A stretch of DNA of 64,000 nt from Sphingobacterium composti (GTDB lineage: Bacteria > Bacteroidota > Bacteroidia > Sphingobacteriales > Sphingobacteriaceae), in NCBI RefSeq assembly GCF_009829075.1, contig NZ_WUQZ01000015.1:30224-94223 (forward strand), in the 5' to 3' direction. This document shows positions 26,667 through 35,210 of this stretch, in pieces. The position numbers and the translations under genes are program-made. How positions within the stretch are numbered: position 1 is the stretch's first letter; the number at the start of each line of letters is the position of its first letter. Under the pieces are notes generated by a model. The model searched no databases and was not told the DNA's origin. It worked only from the letters and a program-made list of their open reading frames with translations.

Positions 26667-27296
26667 TTATGATTTTCTTTTTTCCATTTCGTCACGAATT
26701 TTAGCCGCAACTTCGTATTGCTCGTTGGCAATTGCTTTTTCAAGTGTTTTTTCAAGTTGTTCCATCGTCAGCGAGGCGTATGGAGATACCTCTTTTGGCT
26801 GTTGGAATTCTTGTTTTGAAGGAGTAGGAGTAACTTTGTCTGAAGTGCTAGCAGAACTCATGTTTTCTAAAAAAGCGAAGTCATTACTTTCTATGACAAT
26901 ACCTGCAGCAGACATGATGAAATCGTATGTGTATATAGGACATTCAAATCGAACTGCTAGTGCTACTGCATCCGAGGTGCGGGCATCAATTTCATGAGTT
27001 TGACTACCTAAGCTACAAATTAATTTGGCGAAGAAAATTCCATCGACAAGATTATAAATCAACACCTCATCAATAGTAATTTCAAAAGTATCGGCAAAAG
27101 ATTTGAAAAGGTCATGAGTCAGCGGACGACTAGGTGTCATCTTTTCGATTTCGACTGCAATTGCCTGTGCTTCGAAGCTACCAATGATAATGGGAAGACG
27201 TCTATTGCCGTTAATCTCGCCCAAGACAAGTGCGTATGCTCCCGATTGTGTCTGGCTGTATGACAAGCCTACGATATCTAACTTAAGTTTCTTCAT
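26667..27296 (-). CDS. bifunctional nuclease family protein with UVR motif
   Basis: The 209 residues hold a BFN/DUF151 domain (about 5-140; LPIIIGSFEAQAIAVE and DARTSDAVALAVR are characteristic). A linker and a C-terminal UvrB/UvrC-like helical motif (about 175-208; LEKAIANEQYEVAAKIRDEM) follow. BFN proteins have been reported with DNase/RNase activity in plants; the bacterial role is unclear. It is the first gene of an operon with the nucleoside transporter. Confidence 0.9.
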   Translation of the reverse strand: MKKLKLDIVGLSYSQTQSGAYALVLGEINGNRRLPIIIGSFEAQAIAVEIEKMTPSRPLTHDLFKSFADTFEITIDEVLIYNLVDGIFFAKLICSLGSQTHEIDARTSDAVALAVRFECPIYTYDFIMSAAGIVIESNDFAFLENMSSASTSDKVTPTPSKQEFQQPKEVSPYASLTMEQLEKTLEKAIANEQYEVAAKIRDEMEKRKS

Positions 27297-27337
27297 CCGA
27301 ACGCCTTCAATGATACAAAGATGTGAATATTAATGTC

Positions 27338-27375
27338 AAAAAAAAAGTAGTACGTATGTTTTTTGTACGTACTAC
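27338..27375 (-). terminator. intrinsic terminator after etfA
   Basis: A 10-bp perfect stem (27347-27356 with 27366-27375) with a 9-nt loop. On the minus strand it is followed by T9 (27346-27338). Confidence 0.92.
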
Positions 27376-27398
27376 CTTAATTATAGATATGATTTTGT

Positions 27399-28373
27399 TT
27401 AGTTCGCTTTATATGATTTTAACGCTTCTATCAATTTTGGAACTACAACGAAAGCGTCACCTACAATTCCATAATCTGCAACTTTGAAAAATGGTGCTTC
27501 AGGATCTTTGTTTATCACGACAATTGTCTTCGATGAGCTGACTCCTGCCAGGTGCTGAATAGCTCCAGAAATACCAATAGCGATATATAAATTTGGACTT
27601 ACGACAATACCTGTTTGTCCGACGTGCTCCGAATGTGGACGCCAACCTGCGTCTGATACGGGCTTAGAACAAGCAGTCGCAGCACCCAAAACTTCTGCTA
27701 GTTCTTCTATCATAGCCCAATTTTCGGGCCCTTTCATACCGCGACCTCCGGACACCACGATTTCTGCTTCGGGTAATGATATTTTATCTGTAGCTCGAAC
27801 AATGTCTTTTACAATAGTACCAAAATCTGAAGATTCTGTTGGCGCATTGAAATTTTCTATACTTGCAGTTCCGCCAATTTCTTTTACACCATATCCATTT
27901 GGATTGATAGTAATTACTTTGATTGCTGAATCAACACTTACAGATGCAATTGCCTTATTAGAAAAGGCAGTTTTTTGCACTTCGAATGTTTCACCATTGA
28001 TTGTAGGTAATGAGGTAGCTCCAGAAACTAATCCTGCTGACAATTTTGTCGCAATCCGTGGCGCTAGTCCTTTTACACTAAACGTATTGGATAATACGAC
28101 CACAGTAGCTTGATGTTGTTTGGCAGCAGCGGCGATTATAGCTGCGTAAGCTTGATTTACAAAAGTTTTTAAATTATCATTTGATACATGCAATACTTTT
28201 GAGATGCCATAATTGCCCAATTTTGTCAATTCATCTGTTGCAATATCTCCAATTGCTATTGCTATCACATCGGTTCCTAATTGTGTTGCAATATCTTTTC
28301 CATAGGTTGCTACTTCAAAAGCTGACTTTTTAAATTGACCTTCTGTATTTTCTATATATACTAAAACTGACAT
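27399..28373 (-). CDS. etfA: electron transfer flavoprotein alpha subunit
   Basis: The 324 residues form the FAD-binding alpha subunit of ETF, which collects electrons from acyl-CoA and other dehydrogenases. The C-terminal FAD domain has the signature SGGRGMKGPENWAMI, the ACSKPVSDAGW segment, and QTGIVVSPNLYIAIGISGAI. The N-terminal half is the alpha/beta domain. It follows etfB by 21 nt, giving an etfB-etfA operon. Confidence 0.96.
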   Translation of the reverse strand: MSVLVYIENTEGQFKKSAFEVATYGKDIATQLGTDVIAIAIGDIATDELTKLGNYGISKVLHVSNDNLKTFVNQAYAAIIAAAAKQHQATVVVLSNTFSVKGLAPRIATKLSAGLVSGATSLPTINGETFEVQKTAFSNKAIASVSVDSAIKVITINPNGYGVKEIGGTASIENFNAPTESSDFGTIVKDIVRATDKISLPEAEIVVSGGRGMKGPENWAMIEELAEVLGAATACSKPVSDAGWRPHSEHVGQTGIVVSPNLYIAIGISGAIQHLAGVSSSKTIVVINKDPEAPFFKVADYGIVGDAFVVVPKLIEALKSYKAN

Positions 28374-28394
28374 AATACTTTCCTTTAATCTAGA

Positions 28395-29135
28395 TTAGAT
28401 GACTTTAGCTTCACTATGTAATAAATTAACGAGTTCGTTGATGTTGTTTTCATCAATCAATTTCACATTTCCACGAGCTGCTGGTGTAGTATATTTAGTA
28501 AATTTCGTTAATGGTTTTACATCTACTGGTTCTACCACATCAAGCGGCTTTGACCTTGCAGCCATAATGCCACGCATATTTGGAATTTTAGGTTCAGCTA
28601 CTCCCTCAGCAGTTCCTATCACAAGTGGTAGTGTAGCTGATATCACTTCTTTGCCACCTTCGATTTCACGTTCGATATTCACTTGGTTTCCATCTATTGA
28701 AATGCTTTTTGCGATAGATACAGATGGTAAACTTAGTAATTCCGCTACCATGGCACCTACTTGAGCGCCATTATAATCAATAGATTCGCGACCTGTTAAT
28801 ATCAAATCAAAACTGTTCTTTTTTGCGTAATCTGCGATCTGATTAGCTACAAACCACGCATCAGCAGGAATGGCATTGATACGTACAGCATTATCAGCAC
28901 CGATTGCTAACGCTTTGCGAATTGTAGCTTCGGTCGTAGCTTCACCGACTGTTATAACGGTAACAGAGCCATTCTCCCCTCCATTTGTTAATTCTATTGC
29001 TTTTGCCAAAGCAATTTCGTCATATGGATTGATTATATATTGAATTCCTGCTGTATTGAATTCGGAATCATTATTGGTAAATGTGATTTTTGATGTCGTG
29101 TCTGGAACATTACTTATACACACTAATATTTTCAT
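28395..29135 (-). CDS. etfB: electron transfer flavoprotein beta subunit
   Basis: The 246-aa beta subunit has the start MKILVCISNVPDT, the NPYDEIALAKAIEL motif and the late LPLVIGTAEGVAEPKIPNMR. It forms a heterodimer with the product of etfA and binds AMP. A TATATTTG box at 29188-29181 is a plausible -7 element, leaving a leader of about 40 nt. Normal length. Confidence 0.95.
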   Translation of the reverse strand: MKILVCISNVPDTTSKITFTNNDSEFNTAGIQYIINPYDEIALAKAIELTNGGENGSVTVITVGEATTEATIRKALAIGADNAVRINAIPADAWFVANQIADYAKKNSFDLILTGRESIDYNGAQVGAMVAELLSLPSVSIAKSISIDGNQVNIEREIEGGKEVISATLPLVIGTAEGVAEPKIPNMRGIMAARSKPLDVVEPVDVKPLTKFTKYTTPAARGNVKLIDENNINELVNLLHSEAKVI

Positions 29136-29263
29136 ATTTTGTACGGTTTTAATTAATGATTATCACTTAAGTTTACTTATCAAATATAGTCAAATATTTT
29201 TTAATTATTATGTTGGCATAGTAAATTTATTTTTTGAGATCTCATATTTGTTCAACAATACTT

Positions 29264-29271
29264 TATTTTTG
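29264..29271 (+). promoter_or_regulatory. -7 promoter box of the TPR gene, leaderless type
   Basis: TATTTTTG followed by 4 nt and then ATG 29276. The box lies inside the longer frame that begins at 29234, so the shorter start is preferred. Confidence 0.6.
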
Positions 29272-29275
29272 TAAA

Positions 29276-29608
29276 ATGAATCGAATCGAGCAGTTAAAAG
29301 AATTTTTGAAGGAAAGTCCACAGGATCCATTTTTGCATTATGCCTTGACAATGGAATATATGAAAGGCGATGATAATGTCAAAATCTTAGAATCTTTTGA
29401 AAATATGTTGTCTAGATTTCCTGATTATGTAGGAACTTATTATCATTTTGGTAAGTTCTTAGAAAAATTGGATGATCATTCAAGGGCCGAACAAATATAT
29501 AAGGATGGAATACTCATTGCTAACAAAGTACGAAATCATCACGCTAAAAGTGAATTAATGGGTGCTTTAAGCCTGTTGCTTGGCATGGATGAAGATGATG
29601 ATTGTTAA
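29276..29608 (+). CDS. small tetratricopeptide-repeat-like protein
   Basis: From ATG 29276 the protein has 110 residues, mostly helical, with two TPR-like units (about 18-50 and 51-85; FLHYALTMEYMKG and GTYYHFGKFLEKLDDHSRA). It ends in an acidic DEDDDC tail. TPR folds mediate protein binding; the partner is unknown. The start follows from the promoter: the longer frame from 29234 would begin upstream of it. Confidence 0.82.
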   Translation: MNRIEQLKEFLKESPQDPFLHYALTMEYMKGDDNVKILESFENMLSRFPDYVGTYYHFGKFLEKLDDHSRAEQIYKDGILIANKVRNHHAKSELMGALSLLLGMDEDDDC

Positions 29609-29669
29609 ATTTTAAGAAAAAAAATTAACATCCAATGTTTTGGTATTCTTTTTGAATATAAAAAATACT

Positions 29670-30086
29670 ATGCGTTGGTCTTTATACATATCATTAATCA
29701 TAATATCAGCATTCGCAATATTTAGTTGTGTAAATAATCAAAAGACTGTAGTCGGGAAGGAGAATAGTGTAAATATGGAAAGTCTATCCGCAAATTTGGC
29801 TGGTATTTATAGTGGTAATTTACCTTGTGTCGATTGTGATGCAATTAGTACCGTATTAGAACTTCATAACGACAAATCATATGTTTTGCGTTATAGCTAT
29901 GAAGGTAAATCCAGCGACCAATTTGTGAAAGAAGGTTCTTGGTCTATTGATAGGAATGTCTTGAGTTTAGAAGGTGTCGATTATAAATACAAAATTAATA
30001 ATGAAAATTTAGTACAACTAGATTTGACAGGAAATGATATTAAAGGTGATCTGGCTGAGAAATATCAATTAGAAAGAATAAATTAA
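29670..30086 (+). CDS. NlpE-type copper-resistance lipoprotein
   Basis: A 138-aa lipoprotein from ATG 29670, with signal peptide and lipobox IFSC (Cys20). The NlpE N-terminal beta-barrel-like domain (about 35-138) begins at GIYSGNLPCVDCDAI with the typical CxxC. NlpE relays envelope or copper stress and adhesion signals in other bacteria. A frame starting at 29640 would place ten non-signal residues before the signal peptide and is less likely. Confidence 0.86.
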   Translation: MRWSLYISLIIISAFAIFSCVNNQKTVVGKENSVNMESLSANLAGIYSGNLPCVDCDAISTVLELHNDKSYVLRYSYEGKSSDQFVKEGSWSIDRNVLSLEGVDYKYKINNENLVQLDLTGNDIKGDLAEKYQLERIN

Positions 30087-30114
30087 AAAATGCGGTTTTT
30101 AAACCGCATTTTTT
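30085..30114. terminator. bidirectional terminator between the NlpE gene and cysteine desulfurase
   Basis: A perfect 14-bp stem (30085-30098 with 30101-30114) with A6 and T6 ends and a TT core, between convergent genes. Confidence 0.9.
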
Positions 30115-30121
30115 ATGTCTT

Positions 30122-31255
30122 TTAATTATGTTCACAAATCTCTTTTAGTTTTGCGACTACTTTATCAATTTCTTCTTTCGTGTTTTGTTTGCTAAAAGAA
30201 AATCGTACAGAAGGTCTGTCCGAATCCGTATTTATACTTCTCAATACATGTGAGCCGATTTCAGAACCAGAGCTACAAGCACTACCGCCAGAAGCAGATA
30301 TACCTGCTATATCCAGATTAAATAAAAGCATATCACTCATGTCTGTACATGGTAAAGAAACATTCAGTACAGTATACAAAGATTGTGTAGGTTCTATATT
30401 ACCATTAAACTCAACAGAAGGAATCGCTTTTCTCAGTTCCTCAATCATATAACTTTTCAATCCTTGGATGTAACTTTGGTGCTCTTCCATATCACGGTAT
30501 GCGATTTCTAATGCTTTCGCAAGGCCAACAATACCATAGACATTTTCAGTACCACCACGCATATTGCGTTCTTGTGCACCTCCAAATATTAATGGTCTAA
30601 TTTTGTTATTCGCGTTAATATATAAAAAACCAACTCCTTTTGGGCCGTGAAACTTATGTCCAGCACCAGTTATGAAGTCAATCTTTAATTCAGATAAATT
30701 GTGTGGGTAGTGTCCCATTGTCTGCACAGTATCCGAATGGAATATTGCATTATATTGTTGACAAAGTTCTGAAACTCTTTTTATGTCAGTCAAATTTCCA
30801 ATTTCATTATTTGCATGCATCAACGATACCAAAGAACGTGGATTTTTAGCTAATAACTCTTCTAACTGAACAAGGTCAACATTTCCTCCCTTATCCACTT
30901 GTAATAAATCCAAATGAATCTTCCCATTTTTGGCTAATTCTTCCAATGTGTGTAATACAGCATGGTGCTCTAATGGAGAAGTGATAGCCTGTGTAATTCC
31001 ATAAGCTTCTATAGAACGAACAATAGCCATATTATCTGCTTCTGTTCCCCCTGAAGTGAAAAATATTTCTGCCGGTGAGGCATGCAAAAGATTTGCAATA
31101 GTTTTTCTCGCTTTTTCTACAATAGTTTTCGCTTGACGACCGTGCGAATGAATAGAGGAAGGGTTTCCGAATTCATTTTGCATAGTTGCTACCATTACAT
31201 CAATTACTTCTGAATCTAAAGGTGTGGTAGCTGCGTTATCTAAATAAATGTGCAT
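30122..31255 (-). CDS. cysteine desulfurase (NifS/IscS class)
   Basis: This 377-aa PLP enzyme takes sulfur from cysteine for Fe-S clusters or tRNA thiolation. The N-terminal YLDNAATTPLD, the PLP lysine in GAGHKFHGPKG, and the sulfur-accepting cysteine loop GGSACSSGSE are present. No iscU or isc regulator is adjacent. A TAATTTTG box stands 4 nt before the ATG, predicting a leaderless mRNA. Confidence 0.95.
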   Translation of the reverse strand: MHIYLDNAATTPLDSEVIDVMVATMQNEFGNPSSIHSHGRQAKTIVEKARKTIANLLHASPAEIFFTSGGTEADNMAIVRSIEAYGITQAITSPLEHHAVLHTLEELAKNGKIHLDLLQVDKGGNVDLVQLEELLAKNPRSLVSLMHANNEIGNLTDIKRVSELCQQYNAIFHSDTVQTMGHYPHNLSELKIDFITGAGHKFHGPKGVGFLYINANNKIRPLIFGGAQERNMRGGTENVYGIVGLAKALEIAYRDMEEHQSYIQGLKSYMIEELRKAIPSVEFNGNIEPTQSLYTVLNVSLPCTDMSDMLLFNLDIAGISASGGSACSSGSEIGSHVLRSINTDSDRPSVRFSFSKQNTKEEIDKVVAKLKEICEHN

Positions 31256-31259
31256 CTTG

Positions 31260-31267
31260 CAAAATTA
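31260..31267 (-). promoter_or_regulatory. -7 promoter box of cysteine desulfurase, leaderless type
   Basis: TAATTTTG on the minus strand, 4 nt, then the ATG at 31255. Confidence 0.58.
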
Positions 31268-31290
31268 GGTATTTGTGAAATGTTTTCGAA

Positions 31291-32901
31291 TTATTTTCTG
31301 TATTTCGAAATAATTAACAGGAGAATTGACAATAAGCTGCCCAATAATCCAAAATATACAATCAAATCTCCATTTTTAGTATAAAACGTGGTTTGATCGT
31401 TCAAGTTAATTTCTTGTGTTAATGCCGCTGGTACCCACCATGATGTGTTTTGGATAATATCGCCTTTTTGATTTATAAAACCTGAAATTCCAGTGTTAGC
31501 AGAACGGGCTACCCAACGTCTATTTTCTATAGCACGCAATTTTGCATAGGCCATATGTTGGTCCTTTCCGGATGTATTTTTCCACCATCCGTCGTTGGTC
31601 ATCACGGCAATAAATTGCGCTCCTTTCTGTACATATTCTGCGACATAATCACCCCAGATGGATTCATAACAAATAGTTGGAGCTGCGCCAATACCACTTT
31701 GAGAATATAAAACTTTTGGTTCAGCGTCTTTACCATATCCGCCCGTAGTACCGCCAAAATGCTCAAACAACGGCGTCATAAATGCTAAGAAATCACCAAA
31801 TGGCAATTGCTCAACACCTGGAACTAATTTTGATTTATGGTAATATTGTAAGATACTAGAGCCATCTATTAATGTCGAACCGTTAAAGCTATCAACATAA
31901 CTCGCGCCAAATGGACGTGCAGTATTCGTTTGTTTATCTTGGTAAATTCTGTAACTCTCAATTCCTGACAATACATTTCCATTGTGATATTGCCCTAGAA
32001 AATCTACAATTCGAGTATAAGAAGGATATTGTCTAAAGTCCTCTTCATTAATTCCTCCGCGTTCGGAAATAGCCGTTTCTGGCCAAATGAAAAACTCGGT
32101 ATTGGGTTTCGCAACACTTTTGGAAAGTTTGATTAAATTCTCTAATTGCTCCGAAGGAGAAATCGAGCCAAATTTCTGATAAGGGTCTATATTCGGCTGT
32201 ACGACCACTATTTCGGAAGGATTAATAGGTTCTTCGTAAGTGTTGTATTGAATAACAGAAATTATAATAGGTAGCGTAAATGTAGCTATTCCTAATGATA
32301 GAATAATTTTCTGCGAATAGGCTTGGACTTTGTGTTTGTACTGCCAATAGAATAGAAAAGCTAAAATATTAACTACCCAAATCCATAATGTACCACCATA
32401 AACTCCCGTTACGCTATACCATTGAATGATTTGATGGAAATTGGCAAAACCATTTCCTAAGGTCATCCACGGGAATGCCAAATCCCAAGTTTGGTGTAAA
32501 TATTCATAACCAATCCACAGTGATACTAAACCTACAAATGAGATAATGACAGATTGCTTTTTACGAAGTTCATAATATATGCGTAAGACTGTCGCCATTA
32601 ATAACGGGGCAAGTCCAAATGGAATTAAGGATATCAAAAGCGATACCCAAGTGGGTAATACCGCATTCAAGGAATTAAAAACCCAATAAATGGATGCTGT
32701 ATTCCATACAAATCCGGTTAGGAAAGAAGTCCAAAATATCTTTGTTCCTTTTTTCTGATAATCGCTTCGAATAATATTTTCAACAGCGATTAATAGAGGA
32801 ACGAATCCTACCAAAAGAAGTAAACTGCTGTAAGGAATTGGGGGCCATCCTAACCAAAGAATAAAGGCACTTAAAAGTGCCAATAAATAATTTTGTTTCA
32901 C
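31291..32901 (-). CDS. lnt: apolipoprotein N-acyltransferase
   Basis: The 536 residues comprise about seven N-terminal membrane helices and a periplasmic nitrilase domain (about 215-500). The Glu-Lys-Cys triad is in WPETAI, SKLVPGVEQLPFGD and TICYES. Lnt adds the third acyl chain to lipoproteins, many of which occur in this window. The start codon is GTG at 32901 (no suitable ATG). It follows the PH/SHOCT gene by 6 nt, so they form an operon. Confidence 0.94.
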   Translation of the reverse strand: MKQNYLLALLSAFILWLGWPPIPYSSLLLLVGFVPLLIAVENIIRSDYQKKGTKIFWTSFLTGFVWNTASIYWVFNSLNAVLPTWVSLLISLIPFGLAPLLMATVLRIYYELRKKQSVIISFVGLVSLWIGYEYLHQTWDLAFPWMTLGNGFANFHQIIQWYSVTGVYGGTLWIWVVNILAFLFYWQYKHKVQAYSQKIILSLGIATFTLPIIISVIQYNTYEEPINPSEIVVVQPNIDPYQKFGSISPSEQLENLIKLSKSVAKPNTEFFIWPETAISERGGINEEDFRQYPSYTRIVDFLGQYHNGNVLSGIESYRIYQDKQTNTARPFGASYVDSFNGSTLIDGSSILQYYHKSKLVPGVEQLPFGDFLAFMTPLFEHFGGTTGGYGKDAEPKVLYSQSGIGAAPTICYESIWGDYVAEYVQKGAQFIAVMTNDGWWKNTSGKDQHMAYAKLRAIENRRWVARSANTGISGFINQKGDIIQNTSWWVPAALTQEINLNDQTTFYTKNGDLIVYFGLLGSLLSILLLIISKYRK

Positions 32902-32907
32902 GTGATA

Positions 32908-33675
32908 TTATAATTGTGATAAAATTTCTGCTTTTTTATTGTCGTATTCCGCTTGAGAAATCAGCTGTTTATCATAGAGATTTTTCAGTTTCTTCAATTT
33001 CAATGTCAATTCATCTTCTACCTCATCTACAACAGGTGTTGGGGGGATTGGAGTCGGTGTTGGTGGTTGATGTTGTGGAGCCACTGGAACAACTGGAGCG
33101 ACATACGTATGGTCTTGCTGAACAAAATTTTGCTCTTCGATTTCTTCCTCTTGTATTTCTTCAATTATAGGAGTTGGAATAGATTGAGCACGCTCACCAT
33201 ACATTTCATTGATGGTTGTTGTTGGCTTTGCGAATGTAGGTTTTACCTCTTCCGCGATAGGTTTTGTCTCTACCTTTGACGGATTTGATTTTATTTCCTC
33301 CAACACTTCTTTTATCAGTTGATACAACCTGCGTGCTTGTGTTTTTGGAATATAATCTATACTTAGGTTTTCACCGGTAAAAGGTATAACAGTAACTTTG
33401 GAGCCGAAAATCTCTTCTTTGAAAGCGATATCTTTGATGTCTTTCCAATCGAATATTTCGAAATTCGTTGCTAAACCTAATTTGGTAAATTCACACAAAA
33501 AAATACGTTTATTACTAATCGCAATACTATCGGGTAATAATGTGACAGCAGGTTTTTTTTGCAATGCAATATAACTCACGATTTCGTCTTGATTCAACAT
33601 TGTCGAAATCTTCGCATAAATTTTCTCGATTACTTTCGGGTCTTGACCGTCTTGTACAAATTTATCTAAGCTCAT
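32908..33675 (-). CDS. PH-like domain protein with SHOCT C-terminus
   Basis: The 255 residues have an N-terminal bacterial PH domain (about 20-120; YIALQKKPAVTLLPDSIAIS and DWKDIKDIAFKEEIFGS). A proline-rich disordered linker (about 130-220) and a C-terminal SHOCT motif (about 225-255; LKNLYDKQLISQAEYDNKK) follow. The SHOCT motif is an oligomerisation or binding element seen at the ends of many small proteins. Function unknown. It is first in an operon with lnt. Confidence 0.85.
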   Translation of the reverse strand: MSLDKFVQDGQDPKVIEKIYAKISTMLNQDEIVSYIALQKKPAVTLLPDSIAISNKRIFLCEFTKLGLATNFEIFDWKDIKDIAFKEEIFGSKVTVIPFTGENLSIDYIPKTQARRLYQLIKEVLEEIKSNPSKVETKPIAEEVKPTFAKPTTTINEMYGERAQSIPTPIIEEIQEEEIEEQNFVQQDHTYVAPVVPVAPQHQPPTPTPIPPTPVVDEVEDELTLKLKKLKNLYDKQLISQAEYDNKKAEILSQL

Positions 33676-33702
33676 AGTTAAGTGATAAATTAAATTGTTC
33701 TA

Positions 33703-34368
33703 TTATTCAGCGCCAGCTACACAAAATACAAATTCTCCTTTAATAGGATTGTTTTCAAAATGTAATTTTAGTTCAGCCAAGGTGCCACGCACATTTTCTT
33801 CGTACAATTTACTCAATTCTCTGGAAATAGAAGCTTGTCTTTCTTCGCCAAAATATTCCATGAATTCTTCGATTGTTTTTAATATACGATGTGGAGATTC
33901 GTAAAAAATCATCGTTCTTTTCTCTTCAGCTAGTTGTTTCATGCGCGTTTGACGACCTTTTTTGACCGGAAGAAATCCTTCAAAACAAAATCTATCATTT
34001 GGTAAACCCGAATTAACCAAAGCTGGAACGAAAGCAGTTGCGCCCGGCAGACATTGAACTTCTAAGCCCTCTTTAATGGCTTCACGAACTAAGAGAAACC
34101 CAGGGTCTGATATTGCAGGTGTTCCTGCATCGGAGATCAAAGAAATAGTTTGTCCTTCCTTCAAAAATTTGATGATTTCAGAGACTGCTTTATGTTCATT
34201 ATGTTGGTGATGCGCAAAGACTTTTTTCTCAATACCAAAATGCTTGAGCATCGGCGCACTTGTGCGTGTATCTTCCGCCAAAATCAAATCTGATTCTTTC
34301 AAAATACGTATCGCACGGAAAGTCATATCTTCCAAATTGCCAATAGGCGTAGGGACTAAATATAGCAT
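33703..34368 (-). CDS. rsmI: 16S rRNA 2'-O-ribose C1402 methyltransferase
   Basis: This 221-aa tetrapyrrole-methylase-fold enzyme starts with LVPTPIGNLEDMTFRA. It has the LAEDTRTS motif, the SAM-binding ISDAGTPAISDPGF, and RTMIFYESPHRI. RsmI methylates C1402 in the ribosomal decoding centre. It is shorter than proteobacterial RsmI because the extra C-terminal domain is missing, a form I associate with this phylum. The mRNA is probably leaderless (box 4 nt before ATG). Confidence 0.93.
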   Translation of the reverse strand: MLYLVPTPIGNLEDMTFRAIRILKESDLILAEDTRTSAPMLKHFGIEKKVFAHHQHNEHKAVSEIIKFLKEGQTISLISDAGTPAISDPGFLLVREAIKEGLEVQCLPGATAFVPALVNSGLPNDRFCFEGFLPVKKGRQTRMKQLAEEKRTMIFYESPHRILKTIEEFMEYFGEERQASISRELSKLYEENVRGTLAELKLHFENNPIKGEFVFCVAGAE

Positions 34369-34372
34369 ACAT

Positions 34373-34380
34373 CAAAGGTA
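34373..34380 (-). promoter_or_regulatory. -7 promoter box of rsmI, leaderless type
   Basis: TACCTTTG on the minus strand is followed by 4 nt and the ATG at 34368. A TTG lies 18 nt upstream (34401-34399). Confidence 0.62.
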
Positions 34381-34413
34381 CGTAATATAAGATAGTTGCA
34401 AAACGATGTGATG

Positions 34414-34442
34414 AAAAAAGACTTAAACAGGGCGTTTAAGTC
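34414..34442 (-). terminator. orphan minus-strand terminator
   Basis: A perfect 9-bp stem (34420-34428 with 34434-34442) with a 5-nt loop. The A6 at 34414-34419 gives a T6 tract only on the minus strand. No minus-strand gene ends here: the next features rightward are intergenic DNA and a plus-strand gene. Confidence 0.68.
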
Positions 34443-34556
34443 CTTAAGAAAGCTGTAATGGAAAAGTTTATTCTTATGTATATAACTATAACGGAGACAT
34501 GTTTATACTGCTACAATGTTTTATTGATTTTTATTGTTTTTTAATGAAGATATATT

Positions 34557-34564
34557 TATTTTTG
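34557..34564 (+). promoter_or_regulatory. -7 promoter box of the PEGA-like lipoprotein gene
   Basis: TATTTTTG ends 29 nt before the ATG at 34594. Confidence 0.52.
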
Positions 34565-34593
34565 AGAAATTTAAGCCTATTTATTAATCGTAT

Positions 34594-35094
34594 ATGAAAC
34601 ATATTATTAAAAGTTTGGCATTAGCTGGTGTACTTATGTTTAGCAGTTGTGCTTCTATAGTAAGTAAGAGTAATTGGCCTATTTCAATCAATAGTAATCC
34701 CACAGATGCTAGAATTGTTATAACAGATGACAAAGGGTTAGAAGTTTATTCTGGAATTTCACCGGCATCATTAAAGCTAAAGTCGGGGAATGGTTTCTTT
34801 AAAAAGGCTACATATCAAATAAAATTTGAAAAGGATGGTTTTGAGACAAAGAAAATAACAATTAATTCTAAATTAAATGGTTGGTATTTTGGAAATTTAC
34901 TTATCGGAGGCGTAATAGGTATGTTAATCGTGGATCCAGCTACTGGTGCAATGTATAAAATTGAAGATGATCTTATTAATGAAAATTTAGTAAATAAAGT
35001 TAGTTCAGGAAATAATAACGCTCACAGATTAATGATTAAGGATATTAACAACCTTAGTGAAAAAGATAAGGAGAACTTAGTCAGAGTAAATTAA
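34594..35094 (+). CDS. PEGA-like lipoprotein
   Basis: A 166-aa lipoprotein (lipobox FSSC, Cys19) with a beta-rich domain (about 28-95; PISINSNPTDARIVITDDKG and YQIKFEKDGFETKKITI) resembling PEGA surface-protein repeats. A glycine-rich hydrophobic hairpin (about 97-120; GNLLIGGVIGMLIVDPATGA) follows, then a polar tail. Similar small lipoproteins are common in Bacteroidota and phage-related DNA, with no assigned role. Single-gene unit with promoter and terminator. Confidence 0.78.
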   Translation: MKHIIKSLALAGVLMFSSCASIVSKSNWPISINSNPTDARIVITDDKGLEVYSGISPASLKLKSGNGFFKKATYQIKFEKDGFETKKITINSKLNGWYFGNLLIGGVIGMLIVDPATGAMYKIEDDLINENLVNKVSSGNNNAHRLMIKDINNLSEKDKENLVRVN

Positions 35095-35108
35095 TAAATA
35101 ATCCTTCG

Positions 35109-35138
35109 AAAAGTCTCTATATAACTAGAGACTTTTTT
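35109..35138 (+). terminator. intrinsic terminator after the PEGA-like lipoprotein
   Basis: An 11-bp stem (35109-35119 with 35126-35136), 6-nt loop, running into T6. Confidence 0.88.
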
Positions 35139-35181
35139 ATTTCTACATAGAACAATGGCGGTGATTTCAATCGCAGTTTCT

Positions 35182-35189
35182 TATCTTTG
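35182..35189 (+). promoter_or_regulatory. -7 promoter box of serS
   Basis: TATCTTTG ends 21 nt before the serS ATG, an exact TAnnTTTG match. Confidence 0.55.
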
Positions 35190-35210
35190 TGCGCATAAAC
35201 TCAAAATAAT

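Noticed and set aside
34458..34544. A 28-codon hydrophobic frame before the PEGA-like lipoprotein gene.
   Set aside because: No promoter or ribosome-binding signal, and the real promoter box for the next gene follows it. AT-rich DNA gives hydrophobic frames by chance.
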